From Pseudomonas mangiferae (lineage in GTDB: Bacteria > Pseudomonadota > Gammaproteobacteria > Pseudomonadales > Pseudomonadaceae): DNA of 64,000 bases. This document shows, in pieces, positions 49,039-57,089 of the stretch (position 1 is its first letter; each line of letters starts with the position of its first letter). The notes under the pieces are model-generated. The model had not been told where the DNA came from. It saw nothing but the letters and a program-made list of their open reading frames with translations, and made no database searches. The DNA lies in the NCBI RefSeq assembly GCF_007109405.1, contig NZ_VJOY01000006.1:1-64000 (forward strand). The letters run 5' to 3'. A program made the position numbers and the translations under genes.

Positions 49039-49926
49039 ATGGAGCAGTTCCGCAATATCGGCATCATCGGTCGTCTGGGCAGCGCCCAGGTCCTCGATAC
49101 CATCCGCCGGCTCAAGCGCTTCCTGCTGGACCGGCACCTGCACGTGATCCTCGAAGAGACCATCGCCGATGCGCTGCCCGGCCACGGCCTGCAGATTTCC
49201 TCGCGCAAGAACCTCGGCGAAGTCTGCGACCTGGTGATCGTGGTGGGCGGCGATGGCAGCATGCTCGGTGCGGCCCGCGCCCTGGCGCGGCACAAGGTGC
49301 CGGTGCTGGGGATCAACCGCGGCAGCCTGGGCTTTCTCACCGACATCAAGCCGGACGAGCTGGAAGTGAAGGTGGCGGAAGTGCTCGACGGCGAGTACAT
49401 CGTCGAGAGCCGCTTCCTGCTGGAGGCCGAGGTGCGCCGCAACGGCGAGGCCATCGGCCAGGGCGACGCCCTCAACGACGTGGTGCTGCACCCCGGCAAG
49501 TCCACCAAGATGATCGAGTTCGAGATGCACATCGACGGCCAGTTCGTCTGCACCCAGAAGGCCGACGGGCTGATCGTGGCGACGCCCACCGGTTCCACCG
49601 CCTACGCCCTGTCCGCCGGCGGGCCGATCATGCACCCCAAGCTGGACGCCATCGTCATCGTGCCGATGTGCCCCCATACCCTGTCCAGCCGGCCGATCGT
49701 GGTGGACAGCAACAGCGAGCTGAAGATCGTCGTCTCGCCGGCCCTGCAGATCTACCCGCTGGTGTCCTGCGACGGGCAGAACCACTTCACCTGCGCCCCG
49801 GGCGACGCCATCACGGTGAACAAGAAGTCGCAGAAGCTGCGGCTGATCCACCCCATCGACCACAACTACTACGAGATCTGCCGCACCAAGCTGGGCTGGG
49901 GCAGCCGGCTGGGCGGAGTCGACTGA
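49039..49926 (+). CDS. nadK: NAD kinase
   Basis: A 295-residue enzyme that phosphorylates NAD to NADP. It has the G-G-D-G-S-M-L motif near residues 71-77, G-x-x-G-F-L-T-D near 97-103, N-D-V-V-L-H near 147-152 and T-P-T-G-S-T-A-Y near 185-192. Length is normal. It starts a same-strand set with a phosphatase (TGATG overlap) and a rhomboid gene. Confidence 0.95.
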   Translation: MEQFRNIGIIGRLGSAQVLDTIRRLKRFLLDRHLHVILEETIADALPGHGLQISSRKNLGEVCDLVIVVGGDGSMLGAARALARHKVPVLGINRGSLGFLTDIKPDELEVKVAEVLDGEYIVESRFLLEAEVRRNGEAIGQGDALNDVVLHPGKSTKMIEFEMHIDGQFVCTQKADGLIVATPTGSTAYALSAGGPIMHPKLDAIVIVPMCPHTLSSRPIVVDSNSELKIVVSPALQIYPLVSCDGQNHFTCAPGDAITVNKKSQKLRLIHPIDHNYYEICRTKLGWGSRLGGVD

Positions 49927-50900
49927 TGCACCTGGACCCGCGGCGCGGCTACGACCTGATCGGCGATATCCACGGGTGTGCCCATACCCTCGAACGCCTG
50001 CTGGTGGAGCTGGACTACCGGCCCGAAGGCGGCGTCTGGCGGCACAAGCGGCGCATGGCGCTGTTCCTCGGCGACCTCATCGACCGGGGCCCGCGCATCC
50101 GCGAGGCGCTGCACCTGGTGCACGGCATGGTGGAGGCCGGCCAGGCCGCCTGCATCATGGGCAACCACGAATTCAGCGCCCTGGGCTGGCACACCCCGGC
50201 CCCGGCCGGCAGCGGCCGCCAGTTCGTCCATGAGCACACCCCGCGCCACGCCCGGCTGCTGCAGGAAACCCAGGCGCAGTTCGAGCGCTACCCGGAAGAA
50301 TGGCGCGACTTCCTCGGCTGGTTCCACCGCCTGCCGCTGTTCATCGACGCCGGGCGCTTCCGCCTGGTGCACGCCTGCTGGGACGCCGAACTGATCGACG
50401 GGGTACGGGCCATCCACCCCGACGGCTGCATCGACGAGGCCTTCGTCCGCGAGTCGGCGGTACCCGGCAGCCTGGCCGCCCGGGCTGCCGCCCGCCTGCT
50501 GCGCGGTACCGACATGCCGCTGCCCCAGGGCGTCGCCCTCACCGGGCGCGACGGCCTGACCCGCACTGCGTTCCGCACCAAGTTCTGGGAGGAAGACCCC
50601 CAGACCTACGGCGACGTGGTGTTCCAGCCCGATGCCCTGCCCGAGCACATCGCCGAGCGCCCCCTGAGCACGGCGCAGAAGGCCAACCTGCTGCTGTACG
50701 GCCCCCACGAGCCGCTGCTGTTCGTCGGCCACTACTGGCGGCGTGGCCGCCCGGCGCCGATCCGCGCCAACCTGGCCTGCCTTGACTACAGCGCGGTGAT
50801 GCACGGCAAGCTGGTGGCCTACCGGCTGGACGACGAAACCCGCCTCGACCCCCACAAGTTCGTCTGGGTCGAGGTGCAGCCACCGGGAGATGCGGGATGA
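49926..50900 (+). CDS. Metallophosphoesterase (PPP-type)
   Basis: A 324-residue calcineurin-like phosphatase. Metal-binding motifs are G-D-I-H-G-C near residues 13-18, G-D-L-I-D-R-G near 49-55 and G-N-H-E near 79-82. Such proteins hydrolyse phosphoproteins or bis-nucleoside phosphates; the substrate here is unknown. The start codon shares one base with the nadK stop and the stop overlaps the rhomboid start (ATGA), so the three genes are translationally coupled. Confidence 0.88.
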   Translation: MHLDPRRGYDLIGDIHGCAHTLERLLVELDYRPEGGVWRHKRRMALFLGDLIDRGPRIREALHLVHGMVEAGQAACIMGNHEFSALGWHTPAPAGSGRQFVHEHTPRHARLLQETQAQFERYPEEWRDFLGWFHRLPLFIDAGRFRLVHACWDAELIDGVRAIHPDGCIDEAFVRESAVPGSLAARAAARLLRGTDMPLPQGVALTGRDGLTRTAFRTKFWEEDPQTYGDVVFQPDALPEHIAERPLSTAQKANLLLYGPHEPLLFVGHYWRRGRPAPIRANLACLDYSAVMHGKLVAYRLDDETRLDPHKFVWVEVQPPGDAG

Positions 50901-51766
50901 AGCCGGTGGTCGCCCTGCGCCTGCCGCTGGGCCAGGATCTGCGGGGCTTCATCGCCCTGCTGGAGCGCCTGAAGGTGCCCTGCCGGGTCAGCGAGGACGC
51001 CGGCGAGCAGGTGCTCTGGGTGCCGGACGGGCACTGGGCGGAAGAGGTGCGTAGCCTCTACGCGCGGCTGCCGGCGGGTGCCCCCGAGCCGCTGCTGGCG
51101 GGCACGCCGGCTCCCGCGGGCGAGAGTGCCTGGCGCCGCGCGCGGTCCAGCCCGGTGACCCTGCTGGTGCTGCTGGCCGCGCTGCTGGTGTCGCTGGTCA
51201 CCCTGATGGGCGAGAACCTCGCCCTGGTGCGCTGGTTCACCTTCCTCGACTTCCACGTCCAGGGTGACTACCTCTGGTTCGCGCCCCTTTCGGACACCCT
51301 GTCCGGCCAGTGGTGGCGGCTGTTCTCGCCGATCCTGCTGCATTTCTGGATTCCCGGGATGGGACCGCTGCACTTGGTGTTCAACGCCCTGTGGTACTGG
51401 GAACTGGGGCGGCGCATCGAGGCGCGCCAGGGCGGGCTGATGCTGGTGCTGCTGACCCTGGTCTTCGGGCTGGCCTCCAACGTGGCGCAGTACGTCTACG
51501 GCGGGCCGGGCCTGTTCGGTGGCCTCTCCGGCGTGCTCTACGGGTTGCTCGGGTATTGCTGGCTGTACCAGTGGCTGGCGCCCCACCCGGCGTTCCGCCT
51601 GCCCCGCGGCGTGCTGGCGATGATGCTCGGCTGGCTGCTGCTGTGCCTGACCGGGGTGTTCTCCCTGGGCGGGGTGGCGGTGGCCAACGCGGCCCATGTC
51701 GGCGGCCTGCTGGCCGGCTGCGCCAGCGGGCTACTGGGCGGTGCCTTGGCGCGCTGGCGCCGCTAG
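50897..51766 (+). CDS. Rhomboid-family intramembrane serine protease
   Basis: A 289-residue GlpG-like protein. A short cytoplasmic N-terminal domain (1-80) precedes six hydrophobic helices. The catalytic pair is S211 in G-G-L-S-G and H267 in A-A-H-V-G-G, and the H-L-V-F-N-A-L-W-Y motif lies in the second helix region. It cuts membrane proteins within the bilayer. Linked by overlaps to the phosphatase and nadK genes. Confidence 0.9.
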   Translation: MKPVVALRLPLGQDLRGFIALLERLKVPCRVSEDAGEQVLWVPDGHWAEEVRSLYARLPAGAPEPLLAGTPAPAGESAWRRARSSPVTLLVLLAALLVSLVTLMGENLALVRWFTFLDFHVQGDYLWFAPLSDTLSGQWWRLFSPILLHFWIPGMGPLHLVFNALWYWELGRRIEARQGGLMLVLLTLVFGLASNVAQYVYGGPGLFGGLSGVLYGLLGYCWLYQWLAPHPAFRLPRGVLAMMLGWLLLCLTGVFSLGGVAVANAAHVGGLLAGCASGLLGGALARWRR

Positions 51767-51902
51767 GCCTCGGCAACAGACGGGAAGAGCGGCGAGGCAG
51801 CGCCGGAAGGTCGTCGCCCGGCCCGGCCTTTCCTCGACGGAGGGCCGTGCAGCCCCTAGAATGCCGTCCTTTTCCGCTGTCGCGTTTACCGGGAGATCCT
51901 CC

Positions 51903-52163
51903 ATGTCCTCGTTCGCCCACCTGATCAGCACCCTCACCCCGGATGTCTACGAAAGCCTCAAGCTGGCGGTGGAAACCGGCAAGTGGGCCGACGGCCGCAA
52001 GCTCACCCAGGAGCAGAAGGAGCTGAGCCTGCAGGCGATGATCGCCTACGAGGCGCAGCACCTGCCGGAAGACCAGCGCACCGGCTACATGGGCGACCAG
52101 CACTGCGCCTCCAAGTCCCAGACGATCCCCAACCTCCTGCACGCCTCGGACGCCATCCATTGA
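51903..52163 (+). CDS. DUF1315 family protein (YeaC-like)
   Basis: An 86-residue protein with the family pattern: L-T-P-x-V-Y-E-S-L-K-L-A-V-E-T-G-K-W at residues 11-28, L-T-Q-E-Q-K-E near 34-40 and a C-terminal G-Y-M-G-D segment. It is widespread in gammaproteobacteria without known function. Its stop overlaps the TTG start of the DUF2797 gene. Confidence 0.87.
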   Translation: MSSFAHLISTLTPDVYESLKLAVETGKWADGRKLTQEQKELSLQAMIAYEAQHLPEDQRTGYMGDQHCASKSQTIPNLLHASDAIH

Positions 52164-52990
52164 CCGAGCTGGGCCGCGGCACCCTGAGCAAGCTGTCGGT
52201 ACAACTCGAATCCCCGGTGCGCTACAGCCTGCGCCTGGGGGAGCAGGACCTGGCGGTGAACCCGTTGATCGGCCGCCGGTTGCGCCTGGAATACCTGGGC
52301 GAGATCCACTGCAGCCACTGCGGCCGGCGCACCCGCAAGAGCTTCGCCCAGGGCTACTGCTACCCGTGCTTCACCCGCCTGCCCCAGTGCGACCTGTGCA
52401 TCGTCAGCCCGGAGCGCTGCCACCACGCGCTGGGCACCTGCCGCGACCCCGACTGGGGCGAGCGCTTCTGCATGACCGACCACGTGGTCTACCTGGCCAA
52501 TTCCTCCGGGGTGAAGGTGGGCATCACCCGCGCTTCGCAGATCCCGACCCGCTGGATCGACCAGGGCGCCATCCAGGCGCTGCCGATCCTGCGGGTGGCC
52601 ACCCGGCAGCAGTCCGGGCTGGTGGAAGACCTGCTGCGCAGCCAGGTCACCGACCGCACCAACTGGCGCGCGCTGCTCAAGGGGGACGCCACGCCTCTGG
52701 ACCTGCCGGCCCTGCGCGACCAGATACTGGATCGCTGCGCCGAGGGCCTGCTGGCCCTGCAGCAGCGCTTCGGCCTGCAGGCGATCCAGCCGGTGACCGA
52801 CCTGGCGCCGGTGGAGATCCGCTACCCGGTGGAGGGCTATCCGACGAAGGTGGTCAGCCTCGATCTGGACAAGACACCGGTGGTGGACGGTACCCTGCAC
52901 GGCATCAAGGGCCAGTATCTGATCCTGGATACCGGCGTGATCAATATCCGCAAGTACACGGCCTACCAGCTGGCCGTGCACGCTCACTAG
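52160..52990 (+). CDS. DUF2797 family zinc-binding protein
   Basis: A 276-residue protein rich in paired Cys and His: C-S-H-C-G near residues 53-57, C-Y-P-C-F near 69-73, C-D-L-C near 79-82 and a later C-H-H. These are typical metal-binding pairs of DUF2797 proteins. The middle part (V-Y-L-A-N-S-S-G-V-K-V-G-I-T-R) resembles the GIY-YIG-like strand pattern seen in this family. The start is TTG 52160 in a TTGA overlap with the YeaC-like gene; no ATG is at a suitable place. pepN starts 13 nt after its stop. Confidence 0.85.
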   Translation: MTELGRGTLSKLSVQLESPVRYSLRLGEQDLAVNPLIGRRLRLEYLGEIHCSHCGRRTRKSFAQGYCYPCFTRLPQCDLCIVSPERCHHALGTCRDPDWGERFCMTDHVVYLANSSGVKVGITRASQIPTRWIDQGAIQALPILRVATRQQSGLVEDLLRSQVTDRTNWRALLKGDATPLDLPALRDQILDRCAEGLLALQQRFGLQAIQPVTDLAPVEIRYPVEGYPTKVVSLDLDKTPVVDGTLHGIKGQYLILDTGVINIRKYTAYQLAVHAH

Positions 52991-53003
52991 AGGCAAGAAG
53001 CCC

Positions 53004-55673
53004 ATGCGTACCGAACAGCCGAAGATGATCTACCTGAAGGACTATCAGGCGCCGGACTACCTGATCGACGAAACCCACCTGACCTTCGAGCTGTTCGAGG
53101 ACCACACCCTGGTCCATGCCCAACTGGTGATGCGCCGCAACCCCGAGCGGGTGCACGAGGCCGCGGGCGCGCTGCCGCCGCTGGTGCTGCACGGCCAGGA
53201 GCTGGAGCTGCTGTCCCTGTCCCTGGACGACCAGGCGCTGGAGGCGGGGGACTACCGCCTGGACGACAACCAGCTGAGCCTGCAGCCGCGGCAGGCGCGC
53301 TTCGTCCTGGACAGCAGCGTGCGCATCCACCCGGAACGCAACACCGCCCTGGAGGGGCTGTACAAGTCCGGCAAGATGTTCTGCACCCAGTGCGAGGCCG
53401 AGGGTTTCCGCAAGATCACCTACTACCTCGACCGCCCCGACGTGATGAGCCGCTTCACCACCACCCTCAGCGCCGACAAGCAGCGCTACCCGGTGCTGCT
53501 CTCCAACGGCAACCCGCTGGCCACCGGCAGCGAGGAGGGCGGTCGTCACTGGGCCACCTGGGAAGACCCGTTCAAGAAGCCGGCCTACCTGTTCGCCCTG
53601 GTGGCGGGCGACCTCTGGTGCGTCGAGGACGCATTCAGGACCCACAGTGGCCGCGACGTCGCCCTGCGCATCTACGTGGAGCCGGAGAACATCGACAAGT
53701 GCCAGCACGCCATGGACAGCCTGAAGAAGTCCATGCGCTGGGACGAAGAGGTCTACGGCCGCGAGTACGACCTGGACATCTTCATGATCGTCGCGGTGAA
53801 CGACTTCAACATGGGCGCCATGGAGAACAAGGGCCTCAACATCTTCAACTCCAGCGCGGTGCTGGCCAAGGCCGAGACCGCCACCGACGCCGCTCACCAG
53901 CGGGTCGAGGCGATCGTCGCCCACGAGTATTTTCACAACTGGTCGGGCAACCGGGTCACCTGCCGCGACTGGTTCCAGCTGTCCCTGAAGGAAGGCTTCA
54001 CGGTGTTCCGCGACGCCGAGTTCTCCGCCGACATGAATTCCCGCACGGTGAAGCGGGTGGAGGACGTCGCCTACCTGCGCACCCACCAGTTCGCCGAGGA
54101 CGCCGGCCCCATGGCCCACCCGGTGCGCCCGGACGCCTTCATCGAGATTTCCAACTTCTACACCCTGACGGTGTACGAGAAGGGCTCGGAAGTGGTGCGG
54201 ATGATCCACACCCTGCTGGGGGCCGAGGGCTTCCGCAAGGGGACCGACCTGTACTTCGAGCGGCATGACGGCCAGGCGGTGACCTGCGACGACTTCGTCA
54301 AGGCCATGGAGGACGCCAACGGCGTCGACCTGACCCAGTTCAAGCGCTGGTACAGCCAGTCCGGCACGCCGCGCCTGGAGGTGAACGAGCGCTACGACAC
54401 CGAGGCCCGGCGCTACAGCCTGACCTTCCGCCAGAGCTGCCCGGCCACCCCCGGCCAACCGCAGAAGCAGCCGTTCGTGATCCCGGTGGAGCTGGGCCTG
54501 CTGGACCCGGCCGGCCACCCGCTGCCGCTGCGCCTGGAAGGCGAGGCGACCGCCGCTGGCAGCAACCGGGTGATCCAGGTGACCGAGGCGGAGCAGACCT
54601 TCACCTTCCTCGACGTCCCGGCGAAGCCGCTGCCGTCCCTGCTGCGGGGCTTCTCCGCGCCGGTGAAGCTGAGCTTCCCCTACGGTCGCGACCAACTGAT
54701 GTTCCTCATGCAGCACGACAGCGACGGGTTCAACCGCTGGGACGCGGCGCAGCAGCTGTCGGTACAGGTGCTGCAGGAGCTGATCGAGGCCCATCGCCGC
54801 GGCGACGCCCTGGTGCTGGACCCGCGTCTGCCGGAGGCCCTGCGCAGCGTGCTGGCCGACGACAGCCTGGACCAGGCCATGGTGGCCGAGATGCTCTCGC
54901 TGCCCGGCGAAGCCTACCTGGCGGAGATCAGCGAGGTGGCGGACGTGGAGGCCATCCACGCAGCCCGGGAATTCGCCCGCCGCGCCATCGCCGAGGCGCT
55001 GTACGAGCCGCTGCTGGCCCGCTACCGGGCCAACCGCGCCGAGTCCCAGCGGGTCGCCTATGCCGTCCAGGCCGACCAGATCGCCCGCCGCAGCCTGCAG
55101 AACATCGCGCTGTCCTACCTGATGCTGAGCGCGCGGCCGGAGATCCTCGAGGCCTGCCTCGACCAGTACCAGCACTGCGACAACATGACCGAGCGCCTGA
55201 CCGCCCTGGCGGTGCTGGTGCAGTCGCCGTTCGAGGACGACAAGGCGCGGGCCCTGGAGGCCTTCGCCGAGCACTTCAAGGACAACCCGCTGGTCATGGA
55301 CCAGTGGTTCAGCGTCCAGGCCGGCAACCCGCTGCCGGGCGGCCTGGAGCGGGTGCAGGCGCTGATGGGCCACCCGGCCTTCACCCTGAAGAACCCCAAC
55401 AAGGTGCGCGCCCTGATCGGCGCCTTTGCCAACCAGAACCTGGTGAACTTCCACCGGGCGGACGGCGCCGGCTACCGTTTCCTCGCCGACCAGGTGATCG
55501 CCCTCAACGCCCTGAACCCGCAGATCGCGTCCCGCCAGCTGACCCCGCTGACCCGCTGGCGCAAGTACGACGAGGCCCGCCAGGGCCTGATGCGCGGCGA
55601 GCTGGAGCGCATCCTGGCCTCCGGCCCGCTGTCCAGCGACGTGTACGAAGTGGTGAGCAAGAGCCTCGCCTGA
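53004..55673 (+). CDS. pepN: Aminopeptidase N
   Basis: An 889-residue M1 zinc aminopeptidase. The exopeptidase motif G-A-M-E-N lies near residues 271-275 and the zinc motif H-E-Y-F-H at 307-311, with the third ligand Glu in L-K-E-G-F-T-V-F-R-D. The C-terminal DUF3458 part is complete. It removes N-terminal residues from peptides in the cytoplasm. It follows the DUF2797 gene closely and is followed by a G+C-rich hairpin. Confidence 0.95.
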   Translation: MRTEQPKMIYLKDYQAPDYLIDETHLTFELFEDHTLVHAQLVMRRNPERVHEAAGALPPLVLHGQELELLSLSLDDQALEAGDYRLDDNQLSLQPRQARFVLDSSVRIHPERNTALEGLYKSGKMFCTQCEAEGFRKITYYLDRPDVMSRFTTTLSADKQRYPVLLSNGNPLATGSEEGGRHWATWEDPFKKPAYLFALVAGDLWCVEDAFRTHSGRDVALRIYVEPENIDKCQHAMDSLKKSMRWDEEVYGREYDLDIFMIVAVNDFNMGAMENKGLNIFNSSAVLAKAETATDAAHQRVEAIVAHEYFHNWSGNRVTCRDWFQLSLKEGFTVFRDAEFSADMNSRTVKRVEDVAYLRTHQFAEDAGPMAHPVRPDAFIEISNFYTLTVYEKGSEVVRMIHTLLGAEGFRKGTDLYFERHDGQAVTCDDFVKAMEDANGVDLTQFKRWYSQSGTPRLEVNERYDTEARRYSLTFRQSCPATPGQPQKQPFVIPVELGLLDPAGHPLPLRLEGEATAAGSNRVIQVTEAEQTFTFLDVPAKPLPSLLRGFSAPVKLSFPYGRDQLMFLMQHDSDGFNRWDAAQQLSVQVLQELIEAHRRGDALVLDPRLPEALRSVLADDSLDQAMVAEMLSLPGEAYLAEISEVADVEAIHAAREFARRAIAEALYEPLLARYRANRAESQRVAYAVQADQIARRSLQNIALSYLMLSARPEILEACLDQYQHCDNMTERLTALAVLVQSPFEDDKARALEAFAEHFKDNPLVMDQWFSVQAGNPLPGGLERVQALMGHPAFTLKNPNKVRALIGAFANQNLVNFHRADGAGYRFLADQVIALNALNPQIASRQLTPLTRWRKYDEARQGLMRGELERILASGPLSSDVYEVVSKSLA

Positions 55674-55681
55674 GGTTCATC

Positions 55682-55700
55682 GGGGCCGGTTCCCGGCCCC
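55682..55700 (+). terminator. Probable terminator hairpin of pepN
   Basis: GGGGCCGG, loop TTC, CCGGCCCC, followed only by a mixed C/T tract (CTCGTTCCTTCC), so it is a weak candidate. Confidence 0.5.
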
Positions 55701-55988
55701 CTCGTTCCTTCCTTTCGCCGGCGCCCGCCGTCGGTGTCCCAGCGGACTCGCCCCGCAGGGCGGGTCGCCGCGCGGCGCCTCCCGCTCCCGTCTTCCTGGC
55801 GGCCGCCCGTCGCCGTCCATCATTCAGCCAGTTGCTTTTGCGAGATTCACGCCCCGATGAGCCGTCAAGCACGCGGGTTTCGGCGTAACAAAACATAACG
55901 TCCGGTCGATTGTCAGGGCTTCCGAAATCTGGCTAGCATGGGGCCCCTGCCCTGGGCAGTATCACTAATAACAATAAGAGGAATGTGT
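55701..55988 (+). promoter_or_regulatory. Intergenic region with sigma-70 type promoter for the YCF48-RND pair
   Basis: The gap from pepN to the YCF48-like gene is about 315 bp with no plausible gene. A candidate promoter has TTGTCA at 55910-55915 and TAGCAT at 55934-55939 with an 18-nt spacer, placing the start near 55946 and leaving a leader of about 40 nt. AGAGG lies just before the ATG at 55989. Confidence 0.5.
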
Positions 55989-57074
55989 ATGCGTGAGCCC
56001 GTTTCGTGGCGCACTCAGTCCGACGTGCTTGAGCAGTGCCCGTCCGCCGCGACGTTCCGCTTCCGCGCTTCACTGGGCAAGGCGTTCTGCTTGTACGCCG
56101 CACTGGCCGCCTGTCCCCTGGCGGCGTTTCCCGTATCCCTCCTGGCGGCCGAGCCCGCCGCCGTCTACGCCATCGAATCCCCGCGCGCGGTCCACGGGCT
56201 GCTGATCGACGTCGTTCATGCCGGTAGCCGGCTGGTGGCGGTGGGGGAACGCGGCCACATCCTCTATTCCGACGACGACGGCGCCCACTGGACGCAGGCC
56301 AAGGTGCCGACCCGGCAGTTGCTCACCGCCGTCTACTTCATCAATGACCGCCATGGCTGGGCGGTGGGCCACGACGCCCAGATCCTCGCCAGCGAGGACG
56401 GTGGCGCCACCTGGACCCTGCAGTTCGAGGACCTCAAGCGCGAGGCGCCGCTGCTGGATATCTGGTTCAAGGACGCCCAGGTGGGCTACGCCGTGGGCGC
56501 CTACGGGGCGCTGCTGGAGACCACTGACGGCGGCCACGACTGGCAAGACGTCAGCGACCGCCTGGACAACGAAGACCAGTACCACCTCAACGCCATCGCC
56601 GCGGTGAAGGACGCCGGGCTGTTCGTGGTGGGCGAGATGGGCAGCATGTTCCGCTCCGCCGACGGCGGCGCCACCTGGGAGAAGATCGAGGGCCCGTACC
56701 AGGGCTCGCTGTTCGGCGTCACCGGCACTGCCCAGCCGGGCACTCTGGTGGCCTACGGCCTGCGCGGCAACCTCTACCGCTCCACGGACTTCGGCGCCAG
56801 CTGGACGGCGGTCGCCCTGAAGAACGCCAGCGGCGGCACCCTGGAGTTCGGCCTGGCCGGCGGCGCGCTGCTGGCCGATGACTCGCTGGTCGTGGTGGGC
56901 CACGGCGGCAGCGTGCTGGTCAGTCACGATGACGGCGCCTCGTTCGCCGTGCTCAACCGGCCCGACCGGCTGTCCCTGTCGGCGGCCACCGCCGATGCCA
57001 AGGGCAATCTGATCCTGGTGGGGCAGGGCGGCATTCGCGTCGCCACGCCGACCGGCAGCGACCCCCAACGATAA
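55989..57074 (+). CDS. YCF48/BNR-like beta-propeller protein
   Basis: A 361-residue exported protein. After a long N-terminal part, a hydrophobic stretch at about 32-55 may be a signal peptide or anchor. Repeats of the type D-D-G-A-H-W-T, E-D-G-G-A-T-W, T-D-G-G-H-D-W, A-D-G-G-A-T-W-E and D-F-G-A-S-W mark propeller blades like those of YCF48/HCF136 and BNR-repeat proteins. The ATG at 55989 is preferred since AGAGG lies 7 nt before it. It precedes an RND transporter gene by 15 nt. Such pairs recur in Pseudomonas; the propeller probably serves the transporter outside the inner membrane. Confidence 0.83.
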   Translation: MREPVSWRTQSDVLEQCPSAATFRFRASLGKAFCLYAALAACPLAAFPVSLLAAEPAAVYAIESPRAVHGLLIDVVHAGSRLVAVGERGHILYSDDDGAHWTQAKVPTRQLLTAVYFINDRHGWAVGHDAQILASEDGGATWTLQFEDLKREAPLLDIWFKDAQVGYAVGAYGALLETTDGGHDWQDVSDRLDNEDQYHLNAIAAVKDAGLFVVGEMGSMFRSADGGATWEKIEGPYQGSLFGVTGTAQPGTLVAYGLRGNLYRSTDFGASWTAVALKNASGGTLEFGLAGGALLADDSLVVVGHGGSVLVSHDDGASFAVLNRPDRLSLSAATADAKGNLILVGQGGIRVATPTGSDPQR

Positions 57075-57089
57075 CGCCGGAGCCGAGTC